Shown here in pieces: positions 1-6,712 of a stretch of DNA of 64,000 bases. Each line of letters begins with the position of its first letter. Within the stretch, counting starts at the first letter, position 1. A program made the translations under genes and the position numbers. The stretch covers positions 94,318 to 158,317 of the forward strand of contig JAETOE010000002.1 of assembly GCA_021771815.1 (NCBI GenBank), written 5' to 3'. The notes under the pieces are model-generated. The model was not told where the DNA came from, did not search any database, and worked only from the letters and a program-made list of their open reading frames with translations. The DNA comes from Roseburia hominis (GTDB lineage: Bacteria; Bacillota; Clostridia; Lachnospirales; Lachnospiraceae).

Positions 1-157
1 AGTCCATGAATTCATTGACAAGACCGCATAATATAAAGCATATCCCGCCGACGAACGCCATTGCCTTGAATGTGTACCCGCGAAACGCCAGTTCACAAAG
101 CGCGTATATTGCGCCGCCTACCAGAAACAGAACAATATACTTCACAATTTGTTTCAT
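1..157 (-). CDS. Small membrane protein, holin-like (partial, runs off the left edge)
   Basis: The first 52 residues are visible, from an ATG at 157. A hydrophobic segment (residues about 4-20) precedes a charged stretch with a Tyr/Glu/Arg pattern, and a second hydrophobic segment (about 32-47) follows. The pattern resembles the four-helix 'putative ABC transporter type IV' proteins often found near phage lysis genes, so a holin-type role is possible. That is inferred from pattern and position only. It lies 4 bp past the stop of the upstream DUF4376-type gene, in the late prophage unit. The C-terminus is outside the window. Confidence 0.55.
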   Translation of the reverse strand, partial: MKQIVKYIVLFLVGGAIYALCELAFRGYTFKAMAFVGGICFILCGLVNEFMD

Positions 158-161
158 GCGA

Positions 162-833
162 TCACGCTTTCTGTGCTGCTTCGTAGTCTTTCAGCACTTC
201 CGACTTGTATTTGTCCGGAATCTGTGCGCCATAGTAAATGCCGCTTAACTCTTCGACATTCTCTGCGCCCTTGATCCATGCGTTCAAGCTGTTGCAATAG
301 GTTGTGTGATATGACACAAACTGCATTGCGGCTGTGATGATCGCCGTCATGTCTTCGGCAGAATAGTATTTGCAAAGCTGCCCGTCTTCATGGTATTCAA
401 GCTTTGCCACTCCTGCCGCAAGCTGGCTTTGTTTGCCGAACAAATTGATCTGATCTTTTTCTGTCAGACTGATGTGTTCTGTCGTGCCGTCTGAAAGTGT
501 AACGTCAACGCCTGCAAAAATCGTGCTTTCACAGCGGTTTGACACTTCCGCAAGCTTCGCAGTTCTGATCTGTTCTGCGTCCGGCTGCTGTTCTTCCTGC
601 TCCGCATAGATTGTGCCGTCGTTTGAATAGATTGTCGCGTCTTCAAGCGTCCTATATACAGTGGCATAACCTTCATATTTCGCCACTGTGCGCCCGTCGT
701 CAGATACAATTTCAATCACAGACGCGTCTTTCCCTTTAATGCTCCGATCCGCCTGCACAAGCAACATATTTTGTGCGACTTTCTTGACAGATCCTTCGAA
801 TATTGTTTCGCTTCCTTTGAATTTGAATTTCAT
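162..833 (-). CDS. Phage protein with C-terminal DUF4376-like domain
   Basis: This 223-residue protein has a beta-rich N-terminal half of unknown role. Its C-terminal half (about 110-205) carries the pattern typical of DUF4376: a SLTEKDQINL stretch, a YYSAEDMTAII stretch and an SYHTTYCNSLNAWI stretch. Such proteins occur with tail fibre and baseplate genes, and their biochemical role is unknown. The ATG at 833 has a strong purine-rich ribosome site and lies inside the 3' end of the reverse transcriptase gene, a 98-bp overlap in another frame. The two genes are therefore probably translationally coupled. Confidence 0.7.
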   Translation of the reverse strand: MKFKFKGSETIFEGSVKKVAQNMLLVQADRSIKGKDASVIEIVSDDGRTVAKYEGYATVYRTLEDATIYSNDGTIYAEQEEQQPDAEQIRTAKLAEVSNRCESTIFAGVDVTLSDGTTEHISLTEKDQINLFGKQSQLAAGVAKLEYHEDGQLCKYYSAEDMTAIITAAMQFVSYHTTYCNSLNAWIKGAENVEELSGIYYGAQIPDKYKSEVLKDYEAAQKA

Positions 834-1974
834 GCGCTTCTTCCTTTCCTTTCCAGTTTTCTATAAACAGTTCATTGAAAAGCCTGTCCATGTTCTGCAC
901 TGTACGCCATGACATTTTGTGTTTCATGTAGCCTTTCCACGATTGATATTGCTGCCGTACTTCTTCAAATGTGATTCTGCCTTCGTCAAGTTTCTTTTTC
1001 AGCTTTTTCAGCTTCCTTCTTTCGCGCGTTACTGCCTGCCGACAAGGGCGCATGATCACTTTTCCGCTGTCTGTCAGTCTGAATTGTGTTTTCAGAAACG
1101 TGAAGCCGTGTTTCATTGATACTTTCCGCGTTTTCCTCTTATTCACAACAATTCCTATTCTTTCATAGATTGCGAATAGTGCTTCGATTGCCGCGTCTGC
1201 TTCTTCTTTTGTCCGAAATGCCATGAATGTGTCGTCCATGTATCGGATATACGCGCGGATCTGCAACACTTCCTTTGCGAAATGGTCTGCTTCATTCGGG
1301 TATATCGTGCCGACTATCTGTGAAATTTGACTTCCCAGACCGCAGCCGACTTCCCCAAAGGCTTCCACAAATAGCATTATGAATTCAACCACTTCTTTGT
1401 CGGTAAAATGCTTTTGCAAAATCGTTCGAATGTACCAGTGTTGCATATTCCCGAAGAAGTTCGTGAAATCAATTAAGACAATCACGCCTTCATTGCTGCC
1501 CGTCTTTCTGTAATACTCCCGCAGGAAGAAGGCGACGCGATCAATCGTCGCATGTGTTCCCCTTCCTTTAATGCAAGCCATATTGTCTGAAATAATTGTT
1601 CTTGTCAGTATCGGCACAAGAACATTGTCGCAGGCTGATCTTTGAACCACTCTTTCTGATATGTGAACGCTGCTAATGTCCCGCAGCTTTCCGCGTTCCA
1701 TAATCGTGAAATTATGAAAGCCGCGTCTTATGTCTTCGCCTGCAAGAAGCTTCATGTGTGTTTCGTATGTCTTCCGAAGAAGGCTTGCTTCATATCTCTG
1801 TACGCTGCACTTCCAGCGCACACCCTTCTTCGCTACGTCAAACGCATTCAGTAGATTTCCATAATCGAAAATCGCTTCCAGTTTTCCGTGTTCGTCGTTG
1901 ACTTTCTGCTTCTTCCGCCTTCTTGCTTCTTCTCTTCGAAGCCGTCTGGCGGCTCTTCTTTCTTCACTTGTCAT
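736..1974 (-). CDS. Reverse transcriptase of a diversity-generating retroelement
   Basis: This 412-residue group-II-like RT copies the TR RNA into mutagenised cDNA that replaces VR sequences. Visible motifs from the chosen start: the catalytic LIDFTNFFGN block (about 167-176), LGSQISQ (about 213-219; this Q/SQ form separates DGR RTs from retron and group II intron RTs) and the YMDD catalytic box (about 245-248). A basic thumb-like C-terminal region follows. I chose the ATG at 1974 because GGGGTG lies just upstream; an in-frame start at 2055 exists but would run into the TR-RT spacer RNA. The TR lies about 200 nt upstream on the same strand, as in known DGRs. The 3' end overlaps the next gene by 98 bp. 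Confidence 0.92.
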   Translation of the reverse strand: MTSEERRAARRLRREEARRRKKQKVNDEHGKLEAIFDYGNLLNAFDVAKKGVRWKCSVQRYEASLLRKTYETHMKLLAGEDIRRGFHNFTIMERGKLRDISSVHISERVVQRSACDNVLVPILTRTIISDNMACIKGRGTHATIDRVAFFLREYYRKTGSNEGVIVLIDFTNFFGNMQHWYIRTILQKHFTDKEVVEFIMLFVEAFGEVGCGLGSQISQIVGTIYPNEADHFAKEVLQIRAYIRYMDDTFMAFRTKEEADAAIEALFAIYERIGIVVNKRKTRKVSMKHGFTFLKTQFRLTDSGKVIMRPCRQAVTRERRKLKKLKKKLDEGRITFEEVRQQYQSWKGYMKHKMSWRTVQNMDRLFNELFIENWKGKEEAHEIQIQRKRNNIRRICQESRTKYVACAGGSEH

Positions 1975-2176
1975 AAAACACCCCGCATACATAAATTTTG
2001 CGCCGCTATGTACATAAACAGCTGACATGAAACAAGGCTGCGCGATCCTTGCCATGCAAGCAGCGTCCGTCAGCTGTTGTCGGTGTGTAAATTTACCCTT
2101 TCGGGACGGTCAAGCATTCCTTATTTTCTTTGTGCCACTGCTTTCGTTTCCTACTCGGACGGGGCATTGAAATAAT
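1975..2176 (-). other. TR-to-RT spacer of the DGR
   Basis: These 202 bp lie between the template repeat and the RT start on the RT strand. In the Bordetella phage BPP-1 DGR the corresponding spacer is part of the structured RNA that primes and templates cDNA synthesis, so a similar role is likely. An in-frame extension of the RT ORF crosses part of it but has no good ribosome site. I did not fold it. Confidence 0.5.
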
Positions 2177-2308
2177 CAGAGGGGGACGCCAAGCGGCGTC
2201 GAAGCATTGTTGTTGTTGGGATTACCATTGTTGTTGACATTACAAAAGTTCGTCGTGTTCGACGCGTTCGGGGACTCACACCACCAGTTGGAACGTGAAC
2301 CCTGCTTT
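2177..2308 (-). repeat. DGR template repeat (TR)
   Basis: This 132-bp non-coding repeat matches VR1 (2865-2996) over its full length and VR2 (27460-27566) over 107 bp (TR 2177-2283). By hand alignment there are 15 mismatches to VR1 and 14 to VR2. Every one falls at a T of the plus strand, that is an A of the coding strand; 35 of the 132 positions are T. The left 30 bp (2177-2206) are GC-rich and invariant, as expected for the initiation-of-mutagenic-homing element. Read in the target frame the TR is rich in AAY (Asn) codons, including four in a row (2206-2217), the usual DGR way of maximising side-chain choice. Confidence 0.95.
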
Positions 2309-2335
2309 CAATACTTAACCGATAATATTGCGATC

Positions 2336-2779
2336 CTACTGCTTTTCAGCTGCCGGATTGCTTGCTTTCTTCATTTCCTTGTATCTTTGATTGTCTGATT
2401 TTCTCCATGCTGTGATATATCCTTTTTCAGAAATAATCATGCCGACAATCTCTTTCAGCTGTGCGCTGTCTATCCCTCGCACGCTACGCAGGCTTTGAAG
2501 CTTTTGCAGAAGCTTTTCGCAGTCCCCGCTTGCGCGTTGCTGGTATCTCCGTCGATCAATCGCGTCTTCGTTGCTCTTCACATAGATCGTGTTCGCGTCC
2601 ACCACGTTATCGACCAGCTGTTGTGCCGTCGCTATGATCGGCATAGCATACACAAATCGGTATTTCTTCGGAATAACTTCTTCTTTCATGCAAAATTCGA
2701 TCAGCTTGTCTTGAATGTCAACTGCCGTCTGAAAGAACTGCATTTCTGATTGTTCGCGCCTGCTTTTCAATACACTCAT
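2336..2779 (-). CDS. DGR accessory protein, Avd-like four-helix bundle
   Basis: This 147-residue, basic, predicted all-helical protein has no membrane segment. It starts SVLKSRREQSEMQFF and ends in an AWRKSDNQRYKEM tract, a pattern I associate with small helical accessory proteins next to Firmicute phage DGR RTs. Avd proteins form basic pentameric barrels that bind the RT and the TR RNA. It lies exactly between the first target gene and the TR, the usual avd position. The assignment rests on size, charge, helical pattern and position rather than on a diagnostic active site. Confidence 0.72.
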   Translation of the reverse strand: MSVLKSRREQSEMQFFQTAVDIQDKLIEFCMKEEVIPKKYRFVYAMPIIATAQQLVDNVVDANTIYVKSNEDAIDRRRYQQRASGDCEKLLQKLQSLRSVRGIDSAQLKEIVGMIISEKGYITAWRKSDNQRYKEMKKASNPAAEKQ

Positions 2780-2807
2780 ATCTTTTCACACCTTCCGTCT
2801 TTGGTTT

Positions 2808-2832
2808 ATCACGCCGCACGCGGCGGCGTGAT
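2808..2832 (-). other. GC-rich hairpin downstream of VR1 (DGR homing structure)
   Basis: A perfect 10-bp stem (2808-2817 with 2823-2832) has a 5-nt loop and lies 32 bp past the VR1 edge and 19 bp past the target stop codon. On the gene strand no U-tract follows, so it is a poor terminator. A matching hairpin lies at the same place after VR2. DNA hairpins or cruciforms just beyond the VR are known to promote retrohoming in BPP-1. Confidence 0.75.
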
Positions 2833-2851
2833 TTTTTCGCGTGATTCAAGA

Positions 2852-3778
2852 TTATGTATCAAAGCAGAGGGGGACGCCAAGCGGCGTCGAAGCATAGTTG
2901 TGGCCGGGACGACCATTGTTGTAGACACTACAAAAGTACGTCGTGTTCGACGCGGCCGGGGACTCACACCACCAGCCGGAACGTGAACCCTGCTCCGCTT
3001 TCCCGAAGCCCAGTCCTTTGTTGATATGAGCAAGGGATCCGCGGAAGATCTCAAACTGAACAGCATTTCCGTTTCCATAGCCAACTTCTGACCAGCTGTT
3101 GAACCCCCAGACTTCTACTTCGGAAGGAAGCCACAACTTCTGATCTTCCTGCCAATCCCATGATCCTTTTTTGCTGCACAGACGTTTGTTCGTTTTGATA
3201 ACCGCTTTCACATCAGCTGGCAGCATATTGTAAATTGTTGTATTCAGCGTCGTTTTCAGTGCGCTTGCAGGGAACCCGCCCGTGTTTGTGTTGGTTTCAT
3301 TCATTTTGTATGTGGTTGCAAGACAATCGCGACTGATCCAGTGAATGCAGTTGTTATTGTTTGTCGCATAGCCTTTTCTTGTGTTGATTCCTGCGACTTC
3401 CATTCGAACTTTTTCACCGTTCGTCAGCATAATATCTTTATAATCTCCGACATTGATTCCCGAAAAGTCGCCCGCAGTTTCTTTTTCGTCGATTTCCGCC
3501 CATGCGAACGGCAATTCTTTTCCGAAATACCCATAGGAAGCGCGGATTTGTGCCTGCTTGTCTTCCAGTGCCGCAGCCACAAGATAACCTTCTGGAATGT
3601 AGCCTTTTTCCGTGATGTCAAGCGTGTCAACTACTCCCAGCGAAGTTTTAACAGCTTTCATCAATTCAGAATATTTGATTGTCTTTGTGCCGTTTGACGT
3701 TTCCACGATCAGAATGTCGTCGGCTGTGATTTCTGTTGTCTGTGCGATCTGATTGATCGTTTTTTCTGGTAAACTCAT
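2852..3778 (-). CDS. DGR target 1: tail/baseplate protein with C-terminal C-type-lectin-like variable domain
   Basis: This 308-residue protein has a short N-terminal segment (1-60) resembling virion-attachment regions of tail proteins. The body (about 95-308) looks like the C-type-lectin-fold module of DGR targets (DUF6273-like): LWLPSEVEVWG at about 215-225, WWCESPAASNTT at about 266, and a C-terminal TPLGVPLCF. The last ~45 codons are VR1, where residues templated as Asn have become S, Y, R, G, H and others. It is probably the receptor-binding or adhesin protein of the tail tip. It lies directly downstream of the baseplate gene (15 bp) and upstream of the avd-like gene. The exact stop is 13 bp beyond the VR edge. 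Confidence 0.88.
   Translation of the reverse strand: MSLPEKTINQIAQTTEITADDILIVETSNGTKTIKYSELMKAVKTSLGVVDTLDITEKGYIPEGYLVAAALEDKQAQIRASYGYFGKELPFAWAEIDEKETAGDFSGINVGDYKDIMLTNGEKVRMEVAGINTRKGYATNNNNCIHWISRDCLATTYKMNETNTNTGGFPASALKTTLNTTIYNMLPADVKAVIKTNKRLCSKKGSWDWQEDQKLWLPSEVEVWGFNSWSEVGYGNGNAVQFEIFRGSLAHINKGLGFGKAEQGSRSGWWCESPAASNTTYFCSVYNNGRPGHNYASTPLGVPLCFDT
2865..2996 (-). repeat. DGR variable repeat 1 (VR1)
   Basis: This 132-bp copy of the TR lies at the 3' end of the tail-protein gene. Mismatches to TR are at TR positions 2208, 2214, 2216, 2217, 2222, 2223, 2235, 2240, 2250, 2267, 2268, 2288, 2289, 2307 and 2308, all TR adenines on the coding strand. The first non-adenine mismatch (TR 2309) marks the boundary. 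The coding-strand 3' end of the repeat is invariant. Confidence 0.95.
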
Positions 3779-3793
3779 TTTTTCAGTCCTTTC

Positions 3794-4729
3794 TTATAAA
3801 GTCGCAAAGATTTTCCTTGCGCCGATTCTCTCCCCGTCGTCCGTGATCAGAATATATTCGTCGCTTGTTGTGATAGTCTGCACAACTTCATTTGTAACAG
3901 CAACTGTTTCCAGTATGTCAACGCGGCTTTGAAGGTCTTGAATCAAAAGCAAAAGATTTCCTGCCGTTTCGTCGTCCAGAATTCCTTTGATTTGTTCCAC
4001 CCATGCTTCGAATTCTCCCTGCTGCTGGCTTGTGTAATTCTGCAAATACTGTTTGAAGTTTTCCAGAAATTCGTCTGCTGCCGTTTTGTCTGCGTCCACA
4101 TTGCCTTTGTACTGCTGCAAATATGCTGTCGCGTCTTCCTTCTTTTCGTCAATGTCGTCTTCAAAGCCTTCCACGTCGAAAGCGATCCTTGCTTTCTGCT
4201 CTGCAAAATACGTTGTGAATTGTTCGTATATTTGCGAAAAGTCAATCTGTGTTACAGCACCAGCAACCCAGCCGCATTTTGATTCGTCCATTCTTGTGTC
4301 TGTGATCATTGACTGCGTGATCGCTGTTGTTCCTGCTGGTATGTTGATTTCTGCAATCGTGACTTCGTACACCGTTTCACTTCGCACGTTTGTCGGACAC
4401 GTCGGCGTTGTTGCGTTTCCGCCTTTGTCTGCATACGCTTTGATTGTCCTTGCAGAAAGATCAAGCTTGATTTTAATTGCGTCATATCTGTTCAGATTTC
4501 CGCTGGCGACTTCCAGATCAATTTCAAGCGGTTCCGTGTTCTGGTAGCCGTAGCCTTCAAGCCACGCATAACCAGTCGCCACCGTCACAGACATTTTCCC
4601 GTTTGCAGTGACTTTCAGATCTCCGTTGAATACTCCGCTGCGGAACAATGGCTTGAAATAGTTCGCCCAGTGCGAAGCATTGTATTTCCGATCGCCGCCC
4701 TTTGAATTGAAGAATGTTGCAATTTCCAC
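3794..4729 (-). CDS. Phage baseplate/upper tail-tip protein (BppU-like)
   Basis: This 311-residue protein starts at a GTG (4729) with AAGGTG upstream. The N-terminal 150 residues resemble the baseplate-binding domain of siphovirus upper baseplate proteins: an opening SKGGDRKYNASHWANYF, then beta-rich sequence containing RYDAIKIKLD. Residues about 165-280 are strongly heptad-like (coiled coil), consistent with a trimeric stalk. It lies between the Gp37-like gene and the DGR target, so it may connect the target protein to the tail tip. Fold and role are inferred. Confidence 0.65.
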   Translation of the reverse strand: MEIATFFNSKGGDRKYNASHWANYFKPLFRSGVFNGDLKVTANGKMSVTVATGYAWLEGYGYQNTEPLEIDLEVASGNLNRYDAIKIKLDLSARTIKAYADKGGNATTPTCPTNVRSETVYEVTIAEINIPAGTTAITQSMITDTRMDESKCGWVAGAVTQIDFSQIYEQFTTYFAEQKARIAFDVEGFEDDIDEKKEDATAYLQQYKGNVDADKTAADEFLENFKQYLQNYTSQQQGEFEAWVEQIKGILDDETAGNLLLLIQDLQSRVDILETVAVTNEVVQTITTSDEYILITDDGERIGARKIFATL

Positions 4730-4744
4730 TTGTTCACCTTCTTT

Positions 4745-5833
4745 CTAATCGTCCAGATCTACTTTTTCGGGAAGTGGATCCCCGAACGTGGGTACAATGT
4801 CGAACCCGCCGTCTTCAAAGATTTCTTGAATCTCTGTGATCCGCTTGTCCATTTCGATTCCCCACATAATCTTTTTCACTGTCACAATGTCGCCCAGATC
4901 GTAATGTTCACGATATACGAAGTTCACGAAAGGCTTCGTCTGCGCTTCCATAGCTTCTACAACTCCATATTCAGCAAGCTTTTCATTTCCCTTCTGTTTC
5001 AATGTTTCTGTGTATTCTGCCGTTGTCATGTCGCCCTTCTGAACGTCCCTTGCGTCAACAATTACTTCGCGCAGATCCCAGCCACTGCCGCCGCCTACCG
5101 TCACAAGCGTTCTGGCGGTTCCTTCTCCTTCGCCTGCTACGATTGCACATGTCTTCGTGTTCTGGTTACTGAATACATAAGACACGCCGTTCAGATTCTT
5201 GTGAACCTCTGAAAAGATCACCTGACTTCGTTCGTGCTGGTTTTCTGTTTTGTCCTGCCCTTTGTACGTTTCGAAAAAGAACTTCTTTGCCTTGAAATCC
5301 GCCCGTATGTTGAACCCTATGTCGCTATATCGCGATAATTTGCACATATATGTGTATAGTTCCTTGTATGACACTTGAAATCTGACTTTTTCAGTAAATC
5401 CGTTCAATGCTCCCAGTGTCACAAAAGGCATGGGCGTCACAATCTGCACCAGCTTCCGCATTCCTGCTTCTGTCGTTCCGTTGAAGTTCACAACGGTCTT
5501 GATCGCCCGTCTATCCATGAGCGACGAAAGGAACCTTCCTTTTGCTGTGATCTCGTTCACTGTGTCGTCAATCGCTATATACTCAACGATTCCGCTTTCT
5601 TTGCTCTGTGTCTTTTCGATCTGTCCGTTCTTCGATCTGTACTCGCGTTTTGACAGAATATTGTTTTCCGCCAGCAGCTGCAAATTTCGCGCATTCAGCG
5701 GCGCATGTATTTCAAATGTTCCGCATTCGTAATATTTGCGCGTCCAGATCAAGCTTCTGAATACGTCAATCACTCCAAGGCGGTTCAGATTTTTGTCATA
5801 CGAAACGACTGTGGCTTTGTTTTGTGTTGACAT
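4745..5833 (-). CDS. Siphovirus Gp37-like tail protein
   Basis: This 362-residue protein opens with a KNLNRLGVIDVFRSLIWTRKYYECGTFEIH pattern, characteristic of the ReqiPepy6 Gp37-like family, a tail-tip protein of Gram-positive siphoviruses that follows Dit. I chose the ATG at 5833 because AAGGGGG lies about 8 nt upstream and it leaves a 13-bp gap to the Dit stop; a start at 5878 would overlap Dit. It probably forms part of the hub or baseplate. Confidence 0.8.
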   Translation of the reverse strand: MSTQNKATVVSYDKNLNRLGVIDVFRSLIWTRKYYECGTFEIHAPLNARNLQLLAENNILSKREYRSKNGQIEKTQSKESGIVEYIAIDDTVNEITAKGRFLSSLMDRRAIKTVVNFNGTTEAGMRKLVQIVTPMPFVTLGALNGFTEKVRFQVSYKELYTYMCKLSRYSDIGFNIRADFKAKKFFFETYKGQDKTENQHERSQVIFSEVHKNLNGVSYVFSNQNTKTCAIVAGEGEGTARTLVTVGGGSGWDLREVIVDARDVQKGDMTTAEYTETLKQKGNEKLAEYGVVEAMEAQTKPFVNFVYREHYDLGDIVTVKKIMWGIEMDKRITEIQEIFEDGGFDIVPTFGDPLPEKVDLDD

Positions 5834-5846
5834 TCCGTTTTCCCCC

Positions 5847-6707
5847 TTATGCGAATATGTACTGATTTTTGTATTCAAATTTTACGTTCAGATATTCCAC
5901 GCCTTCGTCTGCGTCGTATTTGATCACGTTTGTTCCCATGATAAGCTGAATATATCCGTCGTTGTCTTCGTCTACAGTGTAGTTGTAGTCGCTTGTGATT
6001 CCGTCCCGTAGAAGTTCGACAGTGATGTTTCCTTCTATGGTCTTGATTGTGATTCTATCGTTCGGCTGCATTGTACAAAGCAGCTTCAACGTTTCATTCG
6101 TCGTCTGATTGTATATAATCGGATTGACCACAATGTCGTCTGCTTCCAGCGTGATTGTGATTCCGACGTCTTTCGTGCTTTCGTTGTCCACTTGCTTGAT
6201 CGTGTCCGTTTCCCTGTGTCCGAATTCCATGCCTTCTTCTGGAATTTCGCATTCCCATTCCCAGTCGTCATACCACTGCGACATTTCGATTCGAATGTCT
6301 TCGCCGTCTGTGAAGTAGGGATCACAGCAGATCAGCGAAATAACTGCCGATCTGATGATCCCTTTTTCAGCGACGCCAATGTCTTCTACTCTGTATTTGA
6401 TTTCCCTGCTGTCCCCGTCTTCTTCGTGAATGAATGTGCCTTCCGAATGAATCTTGAATACTTTTGAAAGGAATTCGCGATTCTGTCTGTAATTTCTGAT
6501 CATGTTTACCGTCAGAACAATGTTTCTTTGTTCCAACCCTTCGCCGCTGTACGTTGTGCCGTCAGTCGTTGCGTTTTTTGATGTCTTGATCGCATTTTTT
6601 ATGCTGTAGATACCGTCGCAGCTTACAAGAAAGAATTCGTGTTCGTCGTGTTCATATGTGAATTCGACTTCCATGCCACTGTCATTCCTGCATGTAATTT
6701 TTTTCAT
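5847..6707 (-). CDS. Distal tail protein (Dit / siphovirus tail component)
   Basis: A 286-residue protein from the ATG at 6707; a GTG at 6716 overlapping the tape-measure stop (GTGA) is the alternative. The N-terminal half has the Dit pattern of a GIYSIKNAI stretch, a GLEQRNI stretch and alternating beta strands. The C-terminal half (about 160-286) is a galectin-like beta domain with YNQTTNETLKL. Dit forms the ring joining the tail tube to the baseplate. The order tape measure, Dit, Gp37-like is standard for siphoviruses. Confidence 0.8.
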   Translation of the reverse strand: MKKITCRNDSGMEVEFTYEHDEHEFFLVSCDGIYSIKNAIKTSKNATTDGTTYSGEGLEQRNIVLTVNMIRNYRQNREFLSKVFKIHSEGTFIHEEDGDSREIKYRVEDIGVAEKGIIRSAVISLICCDPYFTDGEDIRIEMSQWYDDWEWECEIPEEGMEFGHRETDTIKQVDNESTKDVGITITLEADDIVVNPIIYNQTTNETLKLLCTMQPNDRITIKTIEGNITVELLRDGITSDYNYTVDEDNDGYIQLIMGTNVIKYDADEGVEYLNVKFEYKNQYIFA

Positions 6708-6712
6708 TTTCT

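Noticed and set aside
1975..2055. RT start at 2055
   Set aside because: No ribosome site, and it would translate through the TR-RT spacer. The ATG at 1974 has GGGGTG upstream.
2808..2832. Hairpin after DGR target 1 as an ordinary terminator
   Set aside because: The T-run lies on the plus-strand side only, and all genes here run on the minus strand. The matching hairpin after VR2 also lacks a T-run on the gene strand.
2177..2996. CRISPR-like repeats
   Set aside because: The repeated sequences are the TR and VR copies, with adenine-limited differences and no spacer array.
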